From assembly GCF_003992595.1 (NCBI RefSeq), contig NZ_RZNA01000022.1, positions 60,654 through 124,653 on the forward strand: 64,000 nucleotides of DNA, read 5' to 3'. A model generated the notes under the pieces. That model saw nothing but the letters and a program-made list of their open reading frames with translations. It was not told the origin of the DNA and searched no databases. Source of the DNA: Flagellimonas oceanensis. GTDB taxonomy: Bacteria; Bacteroidota; Bacteroidia; Flavobacteriales; Flavobacteriaceae. The first letter of the stretch is position 1. The number at the start of each line of letters is the position of its first letter. Shown here one piece after another: positions 44,061-52,691 of the stretch. A program made the translations under genes and the position numbers.

Positions 44061-44304
44061 GGTTCTCTTTATAGTAGATCCCTAAGATCTTTTTAAGGGA
44101 TCGTTGGTGTTTGGCATTTTTGTGTTCGGTTCTCAATACCTTGAGACAATTGGCGCAAAGGCAGTCATCATATTTTTGCTCGATGTGCCCCCGTTCTTCT
44201 TTACTCAATGTTACGGTGCTACATTGGCAAATGGCAATGGTCCCTACCTTGCATTCAAATTGGGTGTCACATCGTTGACAATATTTGCTTTCGTGATGCG
44301 CCAT
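44047..44304 (-). CDS. Cysteine-rich CWC family protein
   Basis: An 85-residue protein with the CWC pattern: CQRCDTQFECKVGTIAICQC, then DDCLCANCLKVL. It has about nine cysteines in two clusters and is probably a zinc-binding ribbon. The last 25 residues are basic. I start it at 44304 (MAHHESKYC), where the family begins. The family function is unknown. It follows metE by 47 bases, so it may be under the same cobalamin riboswitch. Confidence 0.86.
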   Translation of the reverse strand: MAHHESKYCQRCDTQFECKVGTIAICQCSTVTLSKEERGHIEQKYDDCLCANCLKVLRTEHKNAKHQRSLKKILGIYYKENHGNK

Positions 44305-44351
44305 TGGTTCAGAGGGGCCGATACCGGTACCGGCCCCGTTCATATTATTTT

Positions 44352-46667
44352 TCAAGGCTGGCCTACAGCTTTCCTCATTTGTTGGGCGGCAGAGACCATT
44401 ACCTTTAAGGCGTTCTTGGTTTCCTCCCATCCCCTTGTCTTCAAGCCGCAATCCGGGTTGACCCACAATTTGGACGGGGGCAGCACCTTCCCGGCCTTTT
44501 GTAATAGCTTCAGGATCTCTTCCTCTGATGGGACCCTTGGCGAATGGATATCGTACACCCCGGGTCCGATATCATTGGGATAATCAAACTCGTGAAAGGC
44601 GTCCAATAGCTCCATTTGGGATCGTGAGCACTCAATGGTGATCACATCGGCATCCATTTCCGCAATGCCCTTGATGATGTCATTGAACTCGGAATAGCAC
44701 ATATGGGTATGTATCTGAGTGGAGTCCTTGGCCCCACTTGTGGACAGCCTAAAGGCACCGATGGCCCAGTCCAGGTAATGGCCCCAATCTTCTTTGCGCA
44801 GGGGCAGGCCCTCGCGTATGGCGGGCTCATCCACTTGAATGATACCGATGCCCTCTTTTTCCAGATCTAGGACTTCATCCAAAATGGCCAATGCAATTTG
44901 TTCGCAAGTGGAGGAACGGGGCTGGTCATCCCGAACAAAGGACCATTGCAAAATGGTCACGGGTCCCGTGAGCATTCCTTTTACGGGTTTTTCGGTCAAT
45001 GATTGTGCAAATGAGCTCCAGAAAACCGTGATGGGCCTTGGTCTTGATACATCCCCGTAGATGATGGGGGGCTTTACACAGCGAGATCCATAGCTCTGCA
45101 CCCATCCATTTTGGGTAAAGGTGAAGCCTTCCAACTGTTCCCCGAAATACTCCACCATATCGTTTCTTTCAAATTCCCCATGTACGGGCACGTCCAGACC
45201 GATCTCATTTTGGAGCGATATTGCCTTTTTGGTCTCATTTTTCAGGTATTCCACATATTGCCCTTCATTGAGGTCCCCTTTTTTGAACAACGACCTGTTT
45301 CGTCTCACTTCTTTGGTCTGAGGGAACGACCCTATGGTTGTGGTCGGAAAAAGAGGGAGTCTTAACTCTGATTCCTGCAAGACCTTCCTTTTTTCAAAAG
45401 GGGATTTCCTGTGGTAATCCGTTTTGTCCAACTGTCCCACCCTTTGTTTTACCATGGATCTGTGGATCAGCCCTGAACTTCGTCTCCGTTGCATGGAGGC
45501 CACATTGTCCAAAAACAGTTGATGTGATTCAAAATCAGGGGATAGGGCCAGTTTTTTCAGGCTGCGGAGCTCTTCCAGTTTCTCTTTGGCAAAGGCCATC
45601 CAGTCCTTGATTTCCTTTGATAGCACTTTTTCGTTCTTTTCAAGTCCCAAATCATAAGGGACGTGCAAGAGCGAACAGGATGGGGAGATGATGGTACGTT
45701 CCTGGCCCAATTGCCGTTTTGCCTGTTGGATGAGACGCAAAGAGGATGCAAAATCGTTTTTCCAGATATTCCTGCCATCGATCACGCCCAATGATAGGGA
45801 TAGCCTTTCATTCAACTTGCTGGATGACAAAACCCTGTCCAACTGATCCGGTCCCTTTTTCAGGTCCAGGTGCAAAGCGCATATGGGCAGTTCGATCACG
45901 GTGTCAAGATTGTTCCCGTAATCACCGAAATAACCGGCCAATAATGTTTTCAGGTTTGGGAAGGTCTCGGCAATTCCCCGGTAAACTTGGCTGATGGCCC
46001 GTTTCCCCTTATCGGAAAGGTCCGTTGCGAGCACGGGTTCGTCAAATTGCACCCATGTGGCCCCTGCATCCGACAGCCTTTCCAAAATGGAATGATAGAC
46101 GGGAAGCAGTTTGGGCAAGAGATCGAGTCGATGGAAGCCCTCTTCTTTTTCCTTTCCCAAAAGTAGGTAGGTAACAGGGCCCAATAGCACCGGTTTTGTA
46201 TGTATGCCAAGGGATTTTGCCTCCTTGAACTCCTCCACTGCCTTAAGTGACAATAACCCAAATTCCTGGTCTTTGGTAAATTCCGGTACAATGTAATGAT
46301 AGTTGGTGTCGAACCATTTGGTCATTTCCATGGCGATCACATCCACCCCTTGTTTTTGCAGGCCCCGGGCCATAGCGAAATATAGGTCCAAAAGACTGTT
46401 GTCCGATGTTTGCAGGTTTGTGTAGCGTTCGGGAACGGCCCCGACCATCAGCGTGGTGTCCAGTACTTGGTCGTAAAACGAGAAATCATTGGATGGGATA
46501 AGGTCGATGCCTTTCCCTTGTTGAAGTTTCCAGTTCTCCTTTCGGATGCTCTTTCCCATCTCGATAAGGTCCTCCAAAGGGGTCCTGTCGGACCAATACT
46601 TTTCGCAAGCTCTTTTCAGCTCGCGGTGGGCCCCGATCCTTGGGTGGCCCAGATTGCTTGTTTTCAT
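44352..46667 (-). CDS. metE: Cobalamin-independent methionine synthase
   Basis: Transfers a methyl group from 5-methyltetrahydropteroyltriglutamate to homocysteine using zinc, not B12. The 771-residue protein has the duplicated β-barrel layout. The N-terminal half starts MKTSNLGHPRIGAHRELKRA. The C-terminal half has LPLFPTTTIGSFPQT, IQVDEPAIREGLPLR, and zinc ligands in HTHMCYSEFNDII and the final LWVNPDCGLKTRGWEE. I use ATG 46667. A TTG at 46694 has an aaggag 11 bases upstream and would add nine residues. A cobalamin riboswitch lies in the leader, as expected for this enzyme. Confidence 0.95.
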   Translation of the reverse strand: MKTSNLGHPRIGAHRELKRACEKYWSDRTPLEDLIEMGKSIRKENWKLQQGKGIDLIPSNDFSFYDQVLDTTLMVGAVPERYTNLQTSDNSLLDLYFAMARGLQKQGVDVIAMEMTKWFDTNYHYIVPEFTKDQEFGLLSLKAVEEFKEAKSLGIHTKPVLLGPVTYLLLGKEKEEGFHRLDLLPKLLPVYHSILERLSDAGATWVQFDEPVLATDLSDKGKRAISQVYRGIAETFPNLKTLLAGYFGDYGNNLDTVIELPICALHLDLKKGPDQLDRVLSSSKLNERLSLSLGVIDGRNIWKNDFASSLRLIQQAKRQLGQERTIISPSCSLLHVPYDLGLEKNEKVLSKEIKDWMAFAKEKLEELRSLKKLALSPDFESHQLFLDNVASMQRRRSSGLIHRSMVKQRVGQLDKTDYHRKSPFEKRKVLQESELRLPLFPTTTIGSFPQTKEVRRNRSLFKKGDLNEGQYVEYLKNETKKAISLQNEIGLDVPVHGEFERNDMVEYFGEQLEGFTFTQNGWVQSYGSRCVKPPIIYGDVSRPRPITVFWSSFAQSLTEKPVKGMLTGPVTILQWSFVRDDQPRSSTCEQIALAILDEVLDLEKEGIGIIQVDEPAIREGLPLRKEDWGHYLDWAIGAFRLSTSGAKDSTQIHTHMCYSEFNDIIKGIAEMDADVITIECSRSQMELLDAFHEFDYPNDIGPGVYDIHSPRVPSEEEILKLLQKAGKVLPPSKLWVNPDCGLKTRGWEETKNALKVMVSAAQQMRKAVGQP

Positions 46668-46673
46668 TGCTAA

Positions 46674-46707
46674 AGCTTTTATAAAATTGAACAATTTGAT
46701 AAAAGCT
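46674..46707 (-). promoter_or_regulatory. Inverted repeat over the metE ribosome-binding region
   Basis: agcttttat (46674-46682) and ataaaagct (46699-46707) are perfectly complementary 9-base arms around a 16-base spacer. They lie directly upstream of the metE ATG and overlap the aaggag (46706-46711) on the minus strand. The hairpin could hide the ribosome-binding site as part of riboswitch control. That role is inferred. Confidence 0.45.
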
Positions 46708-46844
46708 CCTTAGCTCAACTTCGCAATGCCTTGAAACAAGAGGAACGTGGATGGGGTCTGCCCGGGGTTTCGGGCAAAGTTCAAACGTTCGACCCGCCCT
46801 TTTACGCGAAGGCACCGTCAAAATCCCACGGAGTGGGAACGATA

Positions 46845-47020
46845 TGGGCAGGTATCCTGGCTTGTCCGATTTTTGCCGCCTTCTCATCCATTCACTGGTG
46901 GACAATGGCACTTCTGGCAAAAACACGCTATTCCGAAATGGAATCGAACTTACAGTTGCGCGTCAGCTCGTGATTTACACACGATTCCCTATTAATCCCG
47001 ACATCCGTCGGAAACCCTTA
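46845..47020 (-). promoter_or_regulatory. Cobalamin riboswitch upstream of metE
   Basis: Read on the minus strand, the leader contains GGGAATCGTGTGTAAATCAC, then GAGCTGACGCGCAACTGTAA (the conserved core of the aptamer), and GCCAGGATACCTGCC, the B12 box, at 46862-46847. The order and spacing match the cobalamin aptamer. Just after the box, a short hairpin TCCCAC-TCC-GTGGGA followed by TTTT (46838-46820) may be part of the expression platform. High adenosylcobalamin would switch off the B12-independent enzyme MetE; a MetH elsewhere in the genome is implied. Confidence 0.92.
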
Positions 47021-47132
47021 TCGTTTTGATAAAGAAATTAAGTAAAGAACTTATTCGATGTAAATGTATGGAATATTGGATTGATTTCACATAAAATTTG
47101 GGTGCTGGGTCCCCCAGTGGGCCAAAGTCGCT

Positions 47133-48998
47133 TCATTGCTGTTGGTTGACCCTAAAGGTTATTTTTCTGTTGGAGATAACGGTCCTTACGCGCACATCCA
47201 AGGTTATGCTATTGGATGTAGTGGAAGGTGAGCAAACATAGGCGTCGTTATACAATTCCACACGATACTGGTATCCATCCATATCCATATCCGGGTTGTT
47301 TATGGTCAAGGTGTCGGTGTCCGTTCCGGAATATGGGCCCATGTCAAAAATGTCCACGAAGGTCGTGCCCCCGTCCGTACTTATCTGCCATTGGTATTGT
47401 GTGGTGTGGTTTGTAGTGAGCGATATATTTCCGGAATGACCATCAAAGACAACGGCACTTGCTGGGATTGTTGAGATGGTAGGGGTGTTGCCTGCTTCGG
47501 TGTAATCATACACTGAGTTGCCATCCCCGTCCAAAGGAGTGTTGTACCCACCTTGTCCCATGACAATTCCTGTTGAATTTATGGTTACCGGGGAGTTGCC
47601 CAAAAAACCATCCCCGTCCGGATCGGCATGGCCAGCTTCCAGAACATCGTTGCATCCGTCGGAATCGCTGTCCGTGGAAGCGTAGTCCAAAATATTATCG
47701 CTGTTGGAGTCGGCTATGCTGTAGTTGATGGTTCCATTGTTGTATTGCGACGGGGCCTGTACCGCATCCGGGATGCCATCGGTGCCCACCGGTCCGGGAA
47801 TGCGCCCGTTGATGGTGGCAACACCATGGCCGGCTTCGACCGCATCCAAGATACCGTCATTGTCGCTGTCCAGATCCAGGCCATTGGCGAGTCCATCCCC
47901 ATCGCTGTCCGTAGGGGAACAGCCGGTTATGAAACTGTCGTCGTTCACAGCAAAGAAGACCGGGTCCGCATTGGCGGAAATCTCCAAGCGGAAGATTACA
48001 GCCTGGGCCCTTTCCGCCGGGCTAAGTCCGAATTCCGAAAGTTCCACTGCGGCCAAACGGATGTTCTTCTTTACATTTTTATTGTTGGGAGTGTCGTTCA
48101 CGTTGTATTGATCGATCATGGAATTACCGACAATGGGTGTGCTGTTCCAATTGACTTCAACACCATTTCCCAGGTAATTCCCGTTCTCGTCGAGTAAATG
48201 CAATCTGTTGTAGTTGGATCCTCCGGATAGTTGGGCGCCCTGGGTCAGTAGGATGTCCATGATCCCGTCCCCATAGGCCGGTGTGTTGGTGCCTCCCAAT
48301 CGAAAATACCAGGCATTTCCGATGTTGGCTATCGCATAGGTCATGTCCAATCCGCGTTCACCTTGATATAGGTAGGGATTGAAGGGAATACCGCCCGTGG
48401 TCAACAAAGGTCCGTCCGCCTGTCCATTGTTGCCATCCACTGACCTACCTTCCAAACGGATTCCAGACTGTATTTTGGTTACCGGTTTCAAGGCGCTCCA
48501 TGAAGTTTCTTCGACGCCCAGGTCTCCTGTTCCGTTTCCATCGGTATCCATTTGATCGAAATAGCCATTGCTGTCGTTGTCCATCATACGGGGAGAGGTG
48601 ACCCCTGTTGCGTAAGTGCTGCTCCCGACCGTGAAGCCCAGAAGGGTGGAGACATCGTCGTAGGCTTTCGGGTTCAGACTTCCGACCGATGAGGACCAAA
48701 AGCCACGGTAATCGGTATAAATGGAGGTGACATAATTTGTCGTCGTATTCGATGGGGGAGGAGACCCGAAACCAACATTGGTCTCACAGCCATCCTCATA
48801 AATATCGGGTATGCCGTCGTTGTCGTCATCTTGATCGATATCGTCGGGGATACCGTCCCCGTCAGTGTCCGGATTGACATAGTTGATGGGAACAGCGTCT
48901 TTGTGGGTCAAGGATGAACCCTTGGTAAGATCAAGGTCACTGTTCAGTAAAATGACTCCCAATAAGAAGATGCCAAAAAAAAGTTTTGTGGTGGACAA
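47133..48998 (-). CDS. Secreted protein with thrombospondin type 3 (calcium-binding) repeats
   Basis: A 621-residue exported protein with a hydrophobic N-terminal signal (LFFGIFLLGVILLNS). Two blocks of Asp-rich TSP3-like repeats bind calcium: DTDGDGIPDDIDQDDDNDGI near 45-65 and TDSDGDGLANGLDLDSDNDG near ~375. Between them is a β-rich region of ~300 residues, and near the C-terminus an Ig-like segment (TTQYQWQISTDGGTTFVDIF). The end (RTVISNRKITFRVNQQQ) does not match the usual T9SS sorting domains, so the export and anchoring route is unclear. No enzyme motif was seen. Confidence 0.82.
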   Translation of the reverse strand: MSTTKLFFGIFLLGVILLNSDLDLTKGSSLTHKDAVPINYVNPDTDGDGIPDDIDQDDDNDGIPDIYEDGCETNVGFGSPPPSNTTTNYVTSIYTDYRGFWSSSVGSLNPKAYDDVSTLLGFTVGSSTYATGVTSPRMMDNDSNGYFDQMDTDGNGTGDLGVEETSWSALKPVTKIQSGIRLEGRSVDGNNGQADGPLLTTGGIPFNPYLYQGERGLDMTYAIANIGNAWYFRLGGTNTPAYGDGIMDILLTQGAQLSGGSNYNRLHLLDENGNYLGNGVEVNWNSTPIVGNSMIDQYNVNDTPNNKNVKKNIRLAAVELSEFGLSPAERAQAVIFRLEISANADPVFFAVNDDSFITGCSPTDSDGDGLANGLDLDSDNDGILDAVEAGHGVATINGRIPGPVGTDGIPDAVQAPSQYNNGTINYSIADSNSDNILDYASTDSDSDGCNDVLEAGHADPDGDGFLGNSPVTINSTGIVMGQGGYNTPLDGDGNSVYDYTEAGNTPTISTIPASAVVFDGHSGNISLTTNHTTQYQWQISTDGGTTFVDIFDMGPYSGTDTDTLTINNPDMDMDGYQYRVELYNDAYVCSPSTTSNSITLDVRVRTVISNRKITFRVNQQQ

Positions 48999-49405
48999 GA
49001 TGTTCGTTATGCTTTAGGTTGTTATTGGTGTCGTTTTTCGATTGAATCAGAAATTCCCGGGCAAAGTACCGGATTACATCTTTTTGATGAATTTTTTGTT
49101 GTTAAAGGGCCTTCAAGTAGAGTGTAAAGGGGATTGAGGGTGGTTTCCACGAGGATTGAAAGCCCTGATATGAAGTGATCTGCCCAATTGTTAAAAAACT
49201 GTGAAAAAAAATTTGGTGAAAATGAGTTTTGTCGGCTTTTATTCGGAGCCCTTGTTCTACGTTTGCTCCCACGGATTTTTTTTGTTTCAAAACACGAATG
49301 TTGATAAAAGTGTTAAGAACCTAATGGGGGTGACTTAAAATCCAACAGAAGAAAATATGAATTTTACAGTCAAGCTATTTTTTACAACTCCAAACCCGTT
49401 TCTTC
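48999..49405. other. Intergenic region between the TSP3 gene and nrdB
   Basis: About 400 A+T-rich bases with no gene. On the minus strand a TACTTTG near 49064 (within ccgggcaaagtaccgg) could be the -7 box of the TSP3 gene. TGTTGATAAAAGTGTTAAGAAC (49299-49320) holds two TGTTRA half-sites 12 bases apart and might be a regulator site for nrdB. Both are weak. Confidence 0.35.
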
Positions 49406-50680
49406 ATGCAGATTACTCAGATAACTAAGAGGGATTTTAGTACGCAAGAATTTGATTTACACAAGATTACGAATGCAATCTTGAAGGCCATGACAGCTGT
49501 GGAGCATGGCCAGATCACCGATGCGCAGACCATTGCCGACAACGTTAACAAGGTGTTGTTGGAGAGAAAAAGTCAAGATGAACATTATTTGCCGACCGTT
49601 GAGGAAGTTCAAGATGTTGTGGAGAACGAACTAATGGATAGTGAGTTCCACGATGCGGCAAAAGCCTACATTATTTACAGAAACAAAAGGGCTCAGATGC
49701 GTGAGTCGGATATCTTCGAAAAACGTATTAACCTGAAGCCTTATGAGTATCCACAATTGTATGAGTACGTGCCGGCGATTCGCCATTCGTATTGGATCCA
49801 CACGGAGTTCAACTTTACCAGCGATATCCAGGATTTTAAATCCGGGTTGAACGAGGTTGAGCGCAGTGCCATTAAAAACACCATGTTGGCCATTTCCCAA
49901 ATTGAGGTGGCGGTAAAAACGTTTTGGGGCGATATCTACCATAGAATGCCCAAGCCAGAGATTGGTTCTGTGGGTGCTACGTTTGCGGAAAGTGAAGTGC
50001 GCCACCATGATGCCTATTCGCACCTATTGGAGATTTTGGGCTTGAACCAGGAGTTTGAGAACCTAAAGAAGAAGCCGGTCATCATGAAGCGTGTGCAGTA
50101 TTTGGAGACTGCGCTTAAAAATGCCAAAAGTGAGAACAACAAGGACTATGCGGAATCCATCTTGCTCTTTTCTCTTTTTATTGAGCATGTGTCCCTATTC
50201 TCCCAGTTTTTGATCATCATGGCGTTCAACAAGCACAAAAATGTGTTGAAAGGAATTTCCAATGTAGTGGAGGCTACTTCCAAAGAGGAACAGATTCATG
50301 GGGATTTTGGTATCGATGTGATCAATATCATCAAAAAAGAACACCCAGAGTGGTTCGATGATGAATATAAGGCGATGATTCAAGATATCTGTGAGAAAGC
50401 ATTTGAAGCAGAAAGTAAAATAGTGGATTGGATCTTTGAAGCGGGTGAATTGGATTTCTTGCCAAAGAACTTGGTAAACGAATTCATCAAAAACAGATTC
50501 AACAATTCATTGGAGAGCATCGGCATCTCCAAAATATTCGATGTGGACCAAAAACTATTGGAGCAGACCGAATGGTTCGATGACGAGATCATCGGAACAA
50601 AACACGGAGACTTTTTTGTAAAAAGATCCATCAACTATAGCAAAAGAACACAAAGTATAACAAGCGACGACCTTTTTTAA
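49406..50680 (+). CDS. nrdB: Class I ribonucleotide reductase small subunit with N-terminal ATP-cone
   Basis: A 424-residue NrdB. Residues ~3-100 form an ATP-cone (ITKRDFSTQEFDLHKITNAI, LPTVEEVQDVVENELMDSEF), normally found on NrdA. The R2 core has metal ligands E197 and H200 and the radical Tyr at 204 (SEVRHHDAYSHLL), a second set in SLFIEHVSLFSQF and SKEEQIHGDFG. The C-terminal tail TQSITSDDLF is the NrdA-binding peptide. Flavobacterial R2 proteins with this cone are allosterically inhibited by dATP through it. nrdA follows after 3 bases and lacks a cone. Confidence 0.95.
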   Translation: MQITQITKRDFSTQEFDLHKITNAILKAMTAVEHGQITDAQTIADNVNKVLLERKSQDEHYLPTVEEVQDVVENELMDSEFHDAAKAYIIYRNKRAQMRESDIFEKRINLKPYEYPQLYEYVPAIRHSYWIHTEFNFTSDIQDFKSGLNEVERSAIKNTMLAISQIEVAVKTFWGDIYHRMPKPEIGSVGATFAESEVRHHDAYSHLLEILGLNQEFENLKKKPVIMKRVQYLETALKNAKSENNKDYAESILLFSLFIEHVSLFSQFLIIMAFNKHKNVLKGISNVVEATSKEEQIHGDFGIDVINIIKKEHPEWFDDEYKAMIQDICEKAFEAESKIVDWIFEAGELDFLPKNLVNEFIKNRFNNSLESIGISKIFDVDQKLLEQTEWFDDEIIGTKHGDFFVKRSINYSKRTQSITSDDLF

Positions 50681-50683
50681 ATT

Positions 50684-52474
50684 ATGGAGAAGAGAACACA
50701 AATAACCCCGACCACTGACCAAAAGCAAGACAATAGAACACAGGAACTTGTAAATGCGAGAAAGGATACCTTGTCCAAGCTCAAGAGCGAGGAAGACAAG
50801 GGATTTGAATGGTTGAACGAGTATAGCCGACAATTCTTGGCATCAGGATACCTTACCGAAGGCGTTAGCCCTGAGGAACGTATCCGTGAGATAGGGGATA
50901 GGGCAGAGGAGATTCTGCAGATTCCGGGGTATTCGGACAAATTCTACGGCTATATGTCCGAAGGGTTCTTCTCATTGGCTTCTCCAGTATGGTCCAATTT
51001 TGGTAAAAAGCGAGGGCTTCCCATCAGTTGCTTCGGCTCCCATATCGATGATGATATGGGGAACATCCTTTACACGCAATCAGAAGTGGGGATGATGTCG
51101 AAACTTGGTGGGGGAACATCCGGTTATTTTGGTAAAATCAGACATAGGGGAGCACCTGTGAAAAATAATGGACAAGCTTCGGGAGCGGTTCATATTATGC
51201 AGTTGTTCGAATCCATGGTGGATGTAGTAAGCCAAGGATCGGTTCGTCGCGGTCGTTTTTCTCCTTACTTGCCCATTGATCACAAGGACATCATGGAATT
51301 CTTGGAAATCGGTACCGAAGGGAATCCAATCCAACAATTGACCCACGGTGTAACGGTGACCAACCAATGGATGCAGGAAATGATCGAAGGGGATACGGAC
51401 AAGAGAACGGTCTGGGCCAAAGTATTGCAGCGAAGGGGAGAAATGGGATACCCATATGTGTTCTTTACCGACAATGCAAACGATGGTGCTGCGGATGTTT
51501 ATAAAGACAAAAACCACCGTATCCATGCCAGTAACCTGTGCACAGAGATCATGTTGCCATCCAATGATGACTGGTCGTTTGTATGTGTACTTTCCAGTAT
51601 CAATTTGATGCATTACGACAAATGGAAGAAGACCGATGCCGTAGAGACCATGGTTCACTTCTTGGATGCCGTGATTACCGAGTTCATTGAAAAATTGGAG
51701 ACGTACAGGGATTCTTCCGACAGGGATGACCAACAGACGTTCCTATTTATGGAAAGAGCTTACAACTTTGCCAAACAAAACCGTTCATTGGGTCTGGGTG
51801 CATTGGGGTGGCACTCTCTTTTGCAGTCCAAGAGATTGGCGTTCAACAGCCAGGAAGCTTATAACCTGAACAGCGAGATCTTCAAGGAAATCAAGGAACG
51901 CTCGTACAAAGCCTCTGAACAATTGGCAGAACGTTTTGGTGAACCAGACGTATTGAAAGGTTACGGAAGGCGAAACGCCACATTGAACGCGATTGCACCG
52001 ACTACTTCTTCCGCCTTTATTTTGGGACAGGTATCTCAAGGAATTGAGCCCATCTGGTCCAATTGCTATGTGAAGGATATTGCCAAAATCAAGACCACCA
52101 TCAAAAACCCATTTTTAATGGAGTTGTTGGAAGAGAAGGGTCAAAATACGCCCGAAGTCTGGAAGAGTATCCGAGATATGGATGGTTCGGTACAACATTT
52201 GGAATTTTTGACCGAAGAGGAGAAAGCGGTATTTAAAACGTATTCCGAGTTAGATCAGTTGGATATTGTTTATCAAGCGGCCAACAGACAAAACCATATT
52301 GACCAAGGGCAATCGGTAAACATCATCGTACACCCTGATATGCCTACCAAGGATATCAACAAAATCCACGTTACCGCATGGAAACTGGGCCTAAAATCCT
52401 TGTACTACCAGCACAGTATGAATGCTGCACAAAAATTCAAGCAAAAGAAGGATTGTGTGAGCTGCGAAGCATAG
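50684..52474 (+). CDS. nrdA: Class I ribonucleotide reductase large subunit (no ATP-cone)
   Basis: A 596-residue catalytic subunit, short because it has no N-terminal ATP-cone. Active-site residues are visible in order: GLPISCFGSHIDDD (redox Cys), SNLCTEIMLP (thiyl-radical Cys with its Glu) and FVCVLSSINL (second redox Cys). The C-terminal CVSCEA tail relays electrons from thioredoxin. The cap residues typical of R1 (GAPVKNNGQASG, VRRGRFSPYLP) are present. It pairs with the ATP-cone NrdB encoded directly upstream. A terminator follows. Confidence 0.95.
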   Translation: MEKRTQITPTTDQKQDNRTQELVNARKDTLSKLKSEEDKGFEWLNEYSRQFLASGYLTEGVSPEERIREIGDRAEEILQIPGYSDKFYGYMSEGFFSLASPVWSNFGKKRGLPISCFGSHIDDDMGNILYTQSEVGMMSKLGGGTSGYFGKIRHRGAPVKNNGQASGAVHIMQLFESMVDVVSQGSVRRGRFSPYLPIDHKDIMEFLEIGTEGNPIQQLTHGVTVTNQWMQEMIEGDTDKRTVWAKVLQRRGEMGYPYVFFTDNANDGAADVYKDKNHRIHASNLCTEIMLPSNDDWSFVCVLSSINLMHYDKWKKTDAVETMVHFLDAVITEFIEKLETYRDSSDRDDQQTFLFMERAYNFAKQNRSLGLGALGWHSLLQSKRLAFNSQEAYNLNSEIFKEIKERSYKASEQLAERFGEPDVLKGYGRRNATLNAIAPTTSSAFILGQVSQGIEPIWSNCYVKDIAKIKTTIKNPFLMELLEEKGQNTPEVWKSIRDMDGSVQHLEFLTEEEKAVFKTYSELDQLDIVYQAANRQNHIDQGQSVNIIVHPDMPTKDINKIHVTAWKLGLKSLYYQHSMNAAQKFKQKKDCVSCEA

Positions 52475-52501
52475 GAAAGCAAACAACCAATTCTAAAATA
52501 A

Positions 52502-52535
52502 GAGAGGCTCTGATAAATCGGGGCCTCTTTTTTGT
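52502..52535 (+). terminator. Intrinsic terminator after nrdA
   Basis: Stem gaggctc (52504-52510) with gggcctc (one G-U pair), 10-base loop, followed by T8. It lies 30 bases after the nrdA stop. Confidence 0.8.
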
Positions 52536-52691
52536 TTTAACATATTTTTAAAGTGGGATGTTTCTTTCATCAGTTATGTGCTATTTCACAACAAAAGCAT
52601 CTTGCCATACAACATAACTTATCATTTTCACCATGTTCTTGATAAGTTTGAGTACGTCTTACTTTGTAAGAATAACCTCATCAACCCAACT

